This document shows positions 8,401 through 14,572 of a stretch of DNA of 30,485 nucleotides, one piece after another. Within the stretch, counting starts at the first letter, position 1; each line of letters opens with the position of its first letter. A program made the position numbers and the translations under genes. Below the pieces are notes generated by a model. It saw only the letters and a program-made list of their open reading frames with translations, was not told the origin of the DNA and did no database searches. Source of the DNA: a virus; the IMG/VR virus record IMGVR_UViG_3300025128_000212, positions 1-30,485 of that record; one strand, given 5' to 3'.

Positions 8401-8658
8401 GTCGGCATTCTCCGCGGAGTCCCAACTATGAAGGGCCACCTTCTTGCTCTTTTTGCCCGGCTCTTTCTTTGTTTGTTCGATGATTCTACGTCGAGCAGTA
8501 AGACGCTCGATGTTGTCAATCAAGAAACATTGTTCTTGCCAGTTGCGTTCTTCCAGGGCTGAAACATATTCTTGCCTTTGTTCCGCGTCCGAAAGATTCG
8601 GGGCGTGAAGATTTGTAAATTCTTTAAATTTTCCGCTTTTTTTGTTTTTGCCGGCCAC
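5410..8658 (-). CDS. Large virion structural protein, probable baseplate component
   Basis: A 1082-aa protein. The N-terminus is basic and contains a coiled-coil-prone stretch (DAKAIRDLEKQIGKLEQ near residue 365), then a low-complexity Lys/Gly/Pro linker (KKRRERSKPGKGHPHKG, near 390-410). The C-terminal 200 residues look like a conserved virion domain (HHFYIGADRGLVKNISF, FGNVYFEPGQLIYVNP, LGLGGYHRIISVNNSI, then TQIVALWESHG), a pattern I recall from giant structural proteins of marine T4-like phages. The strand-rich GGYHRIISV...F-T-x-I-x-A-LWES ending resembles baseplate hub-type domains, though I cannot say which T4 protein it replaces. It follows the LysM baseplate gene by 20 bases. The ATG at 8658 has GAGGAGAG upstream. 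Confidence 0.6.
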   Translation of the reverse strand: MAGKNKKSGKFKEFTNLHAPNLSDAEQRQEYVSALEERNWQEQCFLIDNIERLTARRRIIEQTKKEPGKKSKKVALHSWDSAENADFREYKNMILLKGSPDVMSNLFSKGNADAIYKTKPHVMSYVVPTVQFFKVHHNHVLADFGPEFKTGRNYKESRQLTVPMPLPINTHASAIDKILEEGGVYDDMGLKNFSFNFDGKDMVQKEIFKANASFYFTGVNSLVKQRTYPLNGTHFPWRWMDIVQPGGSLIREADLSKNVEKGEKAHLEDFRPAFCEIKAIVGWAKNLSKIQEEENLVDKDDLDAYSSLVNSQAEFYLSLVHHTFTFHEDGTLELEVNWVGRLNSQWRSKESDLFYNDVNDYIDAKAIRDLEKQIGKLEQYADDLKKRRERSKPGKGHPHKGQYNPYAASGKKVVSDTPPVANNTPGFGSENKDLNLQSAAAIAYESQGESRVSTRIHNARTLLHTSKAPRSLKDAYEKKHILQKAKMKLRYRHHKRLITAIHDGFFSKGDDAQTTTPARGVNVIEVDERLVGIYQQKTTGQDYQLSNDFQNKMVRMAGTAETAYKLNKKGEPALVDGAKEYEDTKDQEQLDDIRNRALERRAYPGGNPLSPENMKIRRDGGLDAGWNSWAPKCIQNPFKTTEEINDKMIQNLDPESKSPTKGLAIDALVSGKGRKNFRKEIQEQIVKVSEINCGDVPHGRHQIMFVFLGDILESALQILKGNPFAEDAEDGGQAKSKEPKLLLGPIRFHDPYSTTMAETENDFPTIEVNLADVPVSMRYFSQWWTKNITSKEVDILTFDRFVKMLLEDLVMVAVGRNCYAGSAMPISRISMKDFTIEQPLSEITGMDTEGGTQFGPRGRTDVLDLDDELRKSREGESSSLTRYLASPASAIEGAKKSSSPEKPWHTYRLIYALSYMPRALTANPDTDRGRGLHHFYIGADRGLVKNISFSKLDNPSIHAYKIASSGVRDMREHYKVTITMFGNVYFEPGQLIYVNPTMMGLGNPKQSETIARSLGLGGYHRIISVNNSIDEGDFDTQIVALWESHGLEKEEGEYNMPTEIIGALPSSPGDGVESLLGDETYI

Positions 8659-8678
8659 CGCTCTCTCCTCAAATAAGT

Positions 8679-9020
8679 CTACACGTCAAAGTAGCCCAGA
8701 ACACGTTCAAGCGGCTCTGGGATTTGTAAGACATCTCCTAACTTGACATGCGACTCAGTGGGTTTCTTATTAAACCAAGCTATGATCCACCAATATCCTG
8801 GATCTCCATAATATTCAGCAGCAAGTTTCCAATATCTGTCGCCGGTCTCCCAAACATGACCGAATGTCTTTAGGTTTTTCCTTTGAGTCTTCGTTGGGTA
8901 GTTTAAAACAGGCGTTTCGAACTGCCTTATAAACCTCTTTCCACGTTTATCAAGTTGCTCATCATACAAATCGTTATCATTGTACTGAACTTTTCTGCCG
9001 CTATATCTTCCTACTGCCAT
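8679..9020 (-). CDS. gp53: LysM-domain baseplate wedge protein, gp53-like
   Basis: A 113-aa protein whose C-terminal half is a LysM fold: an ETGDRYWKLAAEYYGDPGYWWIIAWFN segment (split here as ETGDRYWKLAAEYYGD and PGYWWIIAWFN), then V-K-L-GDVLQIPEP, the usual ending of LysM modules. In T4 the baseplate wedge protein gp53 carries a LysM-like domain, and small LysM proteins occupy the same place in many contractile tails. Its ATG overlaps the stop codon of the upstream gene as TAATG, which implies translational coupling. Residues 1-45 are basic and polar with no signal peptide, so a lysin role is unlikely. Confidence 0.72.
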   Translation of the reverse strand: MAVGRYSGRKVQYNDNDLYDEQLDKRGKRFIRQFETPVLNYPTKTQRKNLKTFGHVWETGDRYWKLAAEYYGDPGYWWIIAWFNKKPTESHVKLGDVLQIPEPLERVLGYFDV

Positions 9021-10033
9021 TATTCTTTATCCTCCAGAATTTCTTCTGCGGTCTTTTGCGCCATGGCACCAACTCCGCCGGCCGCCGTCGCGAAGCCGTC
9101 GCCGTCCGTGGATCCATCATTTTGATCTAGTTGTTCTGTGAACACGTCGGCGCCGCCTTTTTTTGTGACTATCAAAGGATTATCATCGTTTTCCTGATTA
9201 TTGCTATAGTTGTCGGATACCTTCGCAAAGCCAGAGTCCATGCCATATGGGTGCAGCGGATTCATTGCGCGGCGGTTCTTTGCACTTCCTTCCCACCCCA
9301 GCGGATGTGTATGAATAACATAGAAAGTGCAGTTCAGGCCGATTGTCTTGGGATAAATCAAAGGGCCGTCGTCGCCTGGGATCACTATATACCCTGCATC
9401 ACTGTCTGGCGCCACTGTGAGGCCATCGACTCTTCCCACCAATCCACTGTCCAAGACTCCTAGTTGAGCCGGAGATCCGCCGCCGTTTGTAGCGGAAGTG
9501 GTGTCCGTTTTAAGCATATTGGTACCCTGGGTGACATCCTGAATCAAGTTGGCAAACTTAAGCTTCATCAGCGGTGGTGTGGACATAACCTTCACCTCAC
9601 TATCGGTATCACTATATGATGGGTAGAGCATTTGAATCAAGCTGCTTAGATTCTTTTGATTCTCGGCCGCTTCCATGACGCTGTTGCTTACCAAGTTCCA
9701 ACCCAAGGTGATTGATCTGGTGGTGTTCTTGAAAGTGTGGATTGGATCCATTCGTCCAAGCGCGGATTCCATGTTCCATTGCGAGTTATACTGTTCCGCA
9801 TAGTTTGTCAAAAACGCCTTGAAGCCAACAGTCTTTCCAGAAGGCAAGTGGCCGAACTCAAGCCGCAAACCGCTGTTGTACAAAAACCGGCTGTCGTCTT
9901 GCGCGAAGCCGGCGAGAACTTTCGCTACGTGGCGACGGCCTTCGGCGGTATCTGGTCCTTTCACTTCTTTGCCATCTTGCCTGTTCCTATCTAGGAGGAG
10001 TTGCGTACTTTTCTTTGGTAGATCTGCTGTCAT
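9020..10033 (-). CDS. Baseplate tail-tube-associated protein, gp48/gp54-like
   Basis: A 337-aa protein immediately downstream of the tape measure gene. In T4, genes 48 and 54, which close the baseplate and start tube assembly, follow gene 29, so synteny gives the assignment. The middle holds a conserved pattern seen in contractile-tail tube-type proteins: NSQWNMESALGRMDPIHTF, then T-R-SITLGWNLVSNS, a Glu/Asn helix, MLYPSYSD and PPLMKLKFANLI (roughly residues 80-175). The last 60 residues are Gly/Asp/Asn rich and probably flexible. It ends at the overlapping start of the LysM gene. The exact T4 counterpart is uncertain because I cannot align it to gp48 or gp54 here. Confidence 0.55.
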   Translation of the reverse strand: MTADLPKKSTQLLLDRNRQDGKEVKGPDTAEGRRHVAKVLAGFAQDDSRFLYNSGLRLEFGHLPSGKTVGFKAFLTNYAEQYNSQWNMESALGRMDPIHTFKNTTRSITLGWNLVSNSVMEAAENQKNLSSLIQMLYPSYSDTDSEVKVMSTPPLMKLKFANLIQDVTQGTNMLKTDTTSATNGGGSPAQLGVLDSGLVGRVDGLTVAPDSDAGYIVIPGDDGPLIYPKTIGLNCTFYVIHTHPLGWEGSAKNRRAMNPLHPYGMDSGFAKVSDNYSNNQENDDNPLIVTKKGGADVFTEQLDQNDGSTDGDGFATAAGGVGAMAQKTAEEILEDKE

Positions 10034-10053
10034 TCTATCTTATTCCTATTCTA

Positions 10054-12345
10054 TTAAACATTCACATCCATCATACTCGCCAGGTGATCCGACACCGCGG
10101 TACCGAACGTCTTGTTGTTCAACTTCATTGTAATGTTTACAGGGCCTCCTCGGGCCTGGCTTCCGCCGCCCTGGGAGCGGATGGCGTTGATCAATTCTTT
10201 AAGGGGGTCTCGCACATCTTGCGCTCTCACAATTGCTGCAGAGTACTGGCTCGCTGCTGAAACGAGTCGTACCGTGTTGCTGATATCTTCAAGACCTTCC
10301 AATCTAACAACTGCGTTGATTGTTTCCTTGAAATTATCCATTGCTGTGGAAACGTTGATAACTTTGTCTGTCGGCATGTTTTCAATTACTGCGCCAAGGG
10401 AGTTCATGGCGCCGGCATAGTTTTGGATGTTCTCGGTTGATTCCTGGTCACCCATTCCTCTGAACTTTCCTACCAAAAGGCCGATTCCTGCTGCTGCTGC
10501 GCCGACTCCGATAAGAAGGGCGCCGGCTTGAATTCCGAAACCCCTTAAGGCCGTGCCGGCTGCGGTGGCTGCAGGGGTCGTCGTGGCCAATGAAGCGTTG
10601 AGGCCGGCGTTTGCTCCGGTGGCAGCGGTTGCCGTAGTGGCAACGTTCGTGTTGGCCAGCGATTGTGCTGCAGCCTGGCCTGCTGCCCTGCCCATGGCTT
10701 TTCCTAGGAGCCAAGTTCCACCAGTTAGTGTCGCAAAGACACCGATAATCCCGGTAGCCACCGCCATCGTGTTGTTCAGGTAAGACATCAAGTTACTAAT
10801 TCCAGTCGATAACTGGTTAGCTCCCACAGCCAATTCCTCAACGGAAATGGCCATCTTTTGCATAATTGTTGTATTCTGCATTGAAACCTCGTTCAATCTT
10901 GCCTCTGATCCGGCGGCATTCATAGCCTCTGAACTAAACTGGCTTAAATCATTATTCAATAATCTCATGAGAGAGTCAGTGTCTTGGATTCCTGAATTCA
11001 TTGCAATTGCTTTTGCCAAGAACCTGGATTGTGCGGATCCTGCTTTGTCCGTTATTTCTGCGTACCTGCCGCTTGCGATGATTGCCTGTCTAACAACTTG
11101 CAACCTCTGCGAATCTGTAGCAGTCATCATTGTCACCGTGTTCAAATACGGGCCGCCCAAAATAGCGTTCAATGCACCTACCTTTTGGGCTGCATCTTCG
11201 AACGTATCAAATCCTTGAGAAATGCCGATCAATCTCTGCATCTCCATTCCTGTAGCCTTAGCCTGGGCGGCTAATTTTCTAAATTCATTCGTGGCAGTGG
11301 AGCCGTACTGTGCGAGGCGTGGGGCAAGGGCTCCTAGTTCCTGAGCTAATCTTTTCGGTGGGATGCCTATGTCAGTTCCCAACTGCACCATGTCCATGGA
11401 GAACTGTTTCGCCTGGCCGATTCCCATACCGAACGTCCTTGTCAGTGTATCCATATTGGCGGCAGCGGTTGATCCAGAGACTCCGGCCTTTCCCATCTTG
11501 GCAACGAGGCCCGATAGCTCTACTTGTAAGTTTCTACCTAAGTGAGAGAACTGGGACATTTCGGTGTACAACGATGACATGGCGCCCTGGGCTTCTGATA
11601 ATGAAACACCAAACTGCCTATTTGTCATGGAGACGCCCTCTAGTACTGCGTCATATTCTCTTCCTGCTCCTGTAGCTGTTCTGAAACCAACCTTTAATTC
11701 ATCAAACCTGGTAATCATCAATATGGTTGATTCGACCACTTTCATGGCAACCATCGCGATGGCGTTCATCGGGGTGGCCATGGCTGTCATCTCGCCGCCT
11801 ACAACGGAAAGAGCTTGTGAAAAGCCCCCTGTTTCTTGGGCGGCACGGGCGAAGGTGCCAATGAAAGTGGTCTGCCAAGCTGAATCCAGGCCTGTCAGCG
11901 TAGAAACAATGTTCCTAGTTGAGTTGGCCAATTCGTTTGTAAGCTGTTGGGCCCTTCTTTGTTTTGTAAGGTTGCTATCGAGGACCCTTCCCTGGTCGCG
12001 GAGTTGATCAGCCACCGCCTGGGCACTGGCGACCTCTTGCTGTTTTGTTGCCAACTGTTCCGATGATACGCCGGCAGTTTGACGCAATGTTTCCAACTCG
12101 GCGGCGGATGTGGAGGCGAGCTGTTGCTGAACTGCAGAGAGGTTTTGTATGGTGTCAAGTTGTTTTTGCCTTAGCCCCAGAACGCGCTCGTAGGCGGCCC
12201 TCTGATCTTCAATGGCTACATTGGACTGTTGTATAGCAGCAAATCTTTCTTGCTCTTGGCGCAGTTGTTCCTTGACAACAGCAAGTTCAGCTTGTCTTTT
12301 CTGAATAGCTTCTTGTAATTTGCCAATATCTGGTCCGTCTGCCAC
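10054..12345 (-). CDS. gp29: Tail tape measure protein, gp29-like
   Basis: A 763-aa protein with the usual tape measure composition. Residues 1-130 are heptad-like coiled coil rich in Gln, Glu, Ala and Leu (QEAIQKRQAELAVVKEQL and following). A long Ala/Met/Gly/Ser-rich helical region follows, then a hydrophobic stretch near 520-650 (VATGIIGVFATLTGGTWLLG and GALLIGVGAAAAGIGLLVG) that may act in membrane passage of DNA. It should set tail length and fill the tube lumen before DNA ejection. The start is GTG at 12345 with GGGGAG about 10 bases upstream. The gene lies after the gp26/gp51-like pair, where tape measures normally follow tail assembly chaperones. For comparison T4 gp29 is about 590 aa. 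Confidence 0.85.
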   Translation of the reverse strand: MADGPDIGKLQEAIQKRQAELAVVKEQLRQEQERFAAIQQSNVAIEDQRAAYERVLGLRQKQLDTIQNLSAVQQQLASTSAAELETLRQTAGVSSEQLATKQQEVASAQAVADQLRDQGRVLDSNLTKQRRAQQLTNELANSTRNIVSTLTGLDSAWQTTFIGTFARAAQETGGFSQALSVVGGEMTAMATPMNAIAMVAMKVVESTILMITRFDELKVGFRTATGAGREYDAVLEGVSMTNRQFGVSLSEAQGAMSSLYTEMSQFSHLGRNLQVELSGLVAKMGKAGVSGSTAAANMDTLTRTFGMGIGQAKQFSMDMVQLGTDIGIPPKRLAQELGALAPRLAQYGSTATNEFRKLAAQAKATGMEMQRLIGISQGFDTFEDAAQKVGALNAILGGPYLNTVTMMTATDSQRLQVVRQAIIASGRYAEITDKAGSAQSRFLAKAIAMNSGIQDTDSLMRLLNNDLSQFSSEAMNAAGSEARLNEVSMQNTTIMQKMAISVEELAVGANQLSTGISNLMSYLNNTMAVATGIIGVFATLTGGTWLLGKAMGRAAGQAAAQSLANTNVATTATAATGANAGLNASLATTTPAATAAGTALRGFGIQAGALLIGVGAAAAGIGLLVGKFRGMGDQESTENIQNYAGAMNSLGAVIENMPTDKVINVSTAMDNFKETINAVVRLEGLEDISNTVRLVSAASQYSAAIVRAQDVRDPLKELINAIRSQGGGSQARGGPVNITMKLNNKTFGTAVSDHLASMMDVNV

Positions 12346-12359
12346 TTAGTTGATCTCCC

Positions 12360-12701
12360 CTATTTTAACGGCCATTTGATGCCCGTTCTGCGCTCGAATT
12401 TGGCGATGGCCTGGTCGAGCTTATACTTATCTTTATAAGTCTGAGGATTATCCAAGCCCAGATCAACGTATGTCTCCATATATTGTTTTTCTCTGTTTAG
12501 AACATTAGCAAAAGATTTAATCTCTGCCGGGGAGCCTTTAATTTTAAAATTTGGACCTGCCGCATCGGCAAACATATAACCCAAAATACCTTTAATGGCG
12601 CCGCCAAACATTCTTAGCCAACTTTCATTTATTTCTTTTCTTCTTGCTGCGCCCAAATCAACTACAATGGGGGCAAGTTCATTCTCATTTAAGGCTGACA
12701 T
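12360..12701 (-). CDS. Small conserved protein before the tape measure gene
   Basis: A 113-aa protein, MSALNENELAPIVVDLGAAR..., ending in an Arg/Lys-rich helix (KFERRTGIKWPLK). The start at 12701 is set by the ribosome binding site: TTGAGGAG lies just upstream, and a TTG start inside that site would be spurious. A mid-protein segment (WLRMFGGAIKGILGYMFAD) could be an amphipathic or peripheral membrane helix. No family is recognised. It lies between the gp51-like segment and the tape measure, the place of genes 27 and 28 in T4, but it is far shorter than gp27. A tail assembly role is inferred from position only. Confidence 0.65.
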   Translation of the reverse strand: MSALNENELAPIVVDLGAARRKEINESWLRMFGGAIKGILGYMFADAAGPNFKIKGSPAEIKSFANVLNREKQYMETYVDLGLDNPQTYKDKYKLDQAIAKFERRTGIKWPLK

Positions 12702-12735
12702 TGAATTTCTCCTCAAAATAAACCAATACTCTTTA

Positions 12736-12743
12736 TAATTAGT
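12736..12743 (-). promoter_or_regulatory. Recurring ACTAATTA element
   Basis: On the minus strand ACTAATTA lies 35 bases upstream of the ATG at 12701. The same 8-mer (ACTAWTTA) lies at exactly this distance before the ATGs at 23801 and 24737, and at other distances before three more structural genes. It is a candidate late promoter or activator element; this is inference. Confidence 0.35.
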
Positions 12744-12773
12744 TATTTTAAAGAAAATAGACGCGGAGATGTC

Positions 12774-13008
12774 TTAAGAAGTGAACGTTTGGCTTTTATT
12801 GGATTTCGCCTGGTTTGAAGCCTTTCTATAGGAGTTTTCCATGTTTTCTCTTTCAGTATTCAGTTGTTTGCTTAAGCGGTCCAGAAACCATCGCCTAATA
12901 CTTATTGGCAAATTGTATGCTTCAGTAAAGCTCCAGCCGCCATAATACTTCATGAGGAAAAACTGTTCATAGACGTCTTTTATATAATCATCGTTGAGGC
13001 CAAAAAAA
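12774..13008 (-). CDS. gp51: gp51-like tail/baseplate assembly segment, probably made by frameshift from the gp26-like gene
   Basis: The frame is open from 13082, but the conserved part begins only at 13001, right after a run of seven T: GLNDDYIKDVYEQFF, then LMKYYGGWSFTEAYNLPISIRRWFLDRL, and a Lys/Asn/Ser-rich tail, 75 aa in all. Helical (Y/W)-S-x-x-EA-x-x-LPI-x-x-R segments of this kind are familiar from the gp51-type partners of gp26 in marine T4-like phages. No start codon with a ribosome binding site precedes the conserved part in this frame: upstream residues are a shadow of the gp26-like gene, and the first ATG inside it would remove a conserved helix. The simplest reading is a +1 (or -2) frameshift at 13002-13008, giving a fusion of about 361 aa. 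A separately initiated protein is less likely but not excluded. Confidence 0.65.
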
Positions 13009-13860
13009 GTCCGCTGTGAACGGAACCTCCATGTCACCACTATAATCACACGTATTGCACGCAAACTCCTGGGAAAGATCAACGTTGGGCGTTATCTTGG
13101 CGTAGATGCTTCTTAAGTAGCGAGAATCAATCGCCGGCATATTTTCTACAAAATTATGTATGGCAGAGCGGTCGTTAGTGCCGTTAACTGCCACAATGAT
13201 CATTCTAAGTTGATCTGTTAAACTTGAATCACCTAGATTGTGTTTCTTCTTCTGTTCTGCTAGTTTAGCAATGTTCTTCTCGTCGCGACCAGTCATTAAA
13301 CGCACAGTGGTCGTAACTTTTGACTGGGGGAGATCAATAGAGAAGGTGCCGTTGTCTTCTTCCACAACTGTGCCCGGCTCAGCAGATTCGGATCCGCCTG
13401 AATTGACAAGACCTGTTCCCAAATCAAATGCATGGTCGTTAGATGTACCACAAACAGGGCACAACACCGTTGTATTGTACTGAGTACCATAGCCGGTTGC
13501 CCTAGTTGTAACTAAAATAGAGTTCTTGTCGCCAACAAGCATATCATCAATATTGATGGACTTATCAACTATCACATTCTTTAACAACCTATCGATTGCG
13601 ATACCCTGCTTGAGAAGTGTTCTAGAAGTTAGAATATCCTCATCCTTGGCCGTCATGTGCTTGATTTCCACTGTGGTCACATTGTGTAGAGGGTGGTCAG
13701 TGGGATAGTATCTACCCCCGGATGGCAATCCAACAAATTCTGTTGGTGTTGCAAAAGAGAAGGCTGCGCCTTCGGGGGCTTGGGTTGCAATAGCTTCGAC
13801 GGGGTTGTCAACCTGCTGGTCAACTGCGCCGATTCTATCTTCATTGTTTCTTTGGGTCAT
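12988..13860 (-). CDS. gp26: Baseplate hub/tail assembly protein, gp26-like, with zinc ribbon
   Basis: A 290-aa protein. EFVGLPSGGRYYP (41-53) and KHMTAKDEDILTSRTLL (67-83) with AIDRLLKNVIVD are the conserved core of the T4 baseplate gp26 family (the LPSxGxxY motif of Pfam T4_baseplate). Two CxxC pairs, CPVC at 134-137 and CNTC at 268-271, should form a zinc ribbon. It ends in VPFTADFFWPQR. Its last codons overlap the gp51-like frame across a T7 run at 13008-13002. The position upstream of the tape measure and the overlapping second frame match the layout of tail assembly chaperone pairs in many tailed phages. The length is greater than T4 gp26 (208 aa), mainly from the N-terminal tail and the zinc-ribbon region. 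The ATG at 13860 has GAGGT upstream. Confidence 0.82.
   Translation of the reverse strand: MTQRNNEDRIGAVDQQVDNPVEAIATQAPEGAAFSFATPTEFVGLPSGGRYYPTDHPLHNVTTVEIKHMTAKDEDILTSRTLLKQGIAIDRLLKNVIVDKSINIDDMLVGDKNSILVTTRATGYGTQYNTTVLCPVCGTSNDHAFDLGTGLVNSGGSESAEPGTVVEEDNGTFSIDLPQSKVTTTVRLMTGRDEKNIAKLAEQKKKHNLGDSSLTDQLRMIIVAVNGTNDRSAIHNFVENMPAIDSRYLRSIYAKITPNVDLSQEFACNTCDYSGDMEVPFTADFFWPQR
13002..13008 (-). other. Candidate programmed frameshift site (T7 run)
   Basis: On the minus strand the zero frame reads GAC TTT TTT TGG CCT CAA CGA TGA and stops. A +1 shift after the second TTT gives GAC TTT TTT (T) GGC CTC AAC, entering the gp51-like frame. A -2 shift gives the same frame with one extra Phe. A -1 shift leads to a stop after 7 codons and is not useful. 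No downstream hairpin was examined computationally. Confidence 0.55.
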
Positions 13861-13945
13861 CTTTACCTCGTATATACATATGATAAACCATATTGGTGTT
13901 TAATTTAAATAGAAAGTGATATTTTTTTTATGAATAATAGGGCGT

Positions 13946-14530
13946 TTATAGTGCATCAACGGTGCCGTCACCTCTGGTGAAGACAAGATCTGCATAATCA
14001 TAGCGCATGGTGACAGAAATCTGTACCAACTCGTCGGAGTCGTAAGAAAGATCGCCATACTGTACTGAAGTGATAAACGGATTGTAGATAACCCACTCTT
14101 CCAAAACTCCCTTGTGGCCGGGACCATAACCATCAGTAATCTGCTTGATGGAGATCTGGCCACCAATTGAAGGTCGGAAACCGTTCTTGGTGATGATGTG
14201 CGACTCAGCAGCTTCGCGGGTCGTGGGGGGATTGTAGCCAGCGCGCTTGATGATATTCAAGAACGTCTGAGCCATGTCAGGATCAATAGGATCAACCAAA
14301 GTAACATCGATAGGAGCCCAATCCAGCTTGCCGGGGTAATAGAACGTGTGGTTCAAGAACTGGTGACCGGCCTCTGTAATAGAAAGGCTGGGCTTCGTAA
14401 CTCTCTTCACTACCCATACAGGAACGCTATCCATTGAGAGGATAAACCTAGATTGTCTTTTTGGTTCTGTTGTTCTGCCACCGGGGCCTCCGGCGCCGGT
14501 CCAAAATGTAGCATCTGAAAGAGTTGCCAT
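13946..14530 (-). CDS. gp19: Tail tube protein, gp19-like
   Basis: A 194-aa protein of the size and character of T4-like tube subunits: RFILSMDSVPVWVVKRVTKP (29-48), a pattern for the first strand and loop of the tube fold, then WAPIDVTLVDPIDPD and a C-terminal strand segment EEWVIYNPFITSVQYGDLSYD followed by E-LVQISVTMRYDYA. These correspond to the conserved beta-sandwich that stacks as hexamers inside the sheath. It follows the sheath gene directly, as gene 19 follows 18 in T4. The ATG at 14530 has ATAGGAGAA upstream and an ACTAATTA element at 14560-14553. It should be a major virion protein. Assignment is strong from sequence pattern, length and order together. Confidence 0.88.
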   Translation of the reverse strand: MATLSDATFWTGAGGPGGRTTEPKRQSRFILSMDSVPVWVVKRVTKPSLSITEAGHQFLNHTFYYPGKLDWAPIDVTLVDPIDPDMAQTFLNIIKRAGYNPPTTREAAESHIITKNGFRPSIGGQISIKQITDGYGPGHKGVLEEWVIYNPFITSVQYGDLSYDSDELVQISVTMRYDYADLVFTRGDGTVDAL

Positions 14531-14552
14531 TATTTATTTCTCCTATCTACCA

Positions 14553-14560
14553 TAATTAGT
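14553..14560 (-). promoter_or_regulatory. Recurring ACTAATTA element
   Basis: ACTAATTA on the minus strand, 23 bases upstream of the tube ATG, followed by a GATAGGAGAA context very like that before the gp13-like gene (element at 20434-20427). It could give the tube gene its own late transcript in addition to read-through from the sheath gene. Confidence 0.35.
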
Positions 14561-14572
14561 AAGTTACTTTTT

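Noticed and set aside
8679-9020. LysM protein as an endolysin
   Set aside because: No catalytic domain or signal; its place among baseplate genes and TAATG coupling fit a gp53-like wedge protein.
11564-12007. A 147-codon plus-strand frame over the tape measure gene, and other plus-strand frames over the sheath and gp26-like genes
   Set aside because: They lie wholly within strongly supported minus-strand genes and show no motifs or start signals.
12702-12716. TTG start five codons upstream for the 113-aa protein
   Set aside because: The TTG lies inside the TTGAGGAG ribosome binding site of the ATG at 12701.
13009-13082. N-terminal part of the gp51-like frame as real protein
   Set aside because: Its residues (RAIRVIIVVTWRFRSQRT) are an out-of-frame reading of the conserved gp26-like zinc ribbon, with no ribosome binding site before any start codon.
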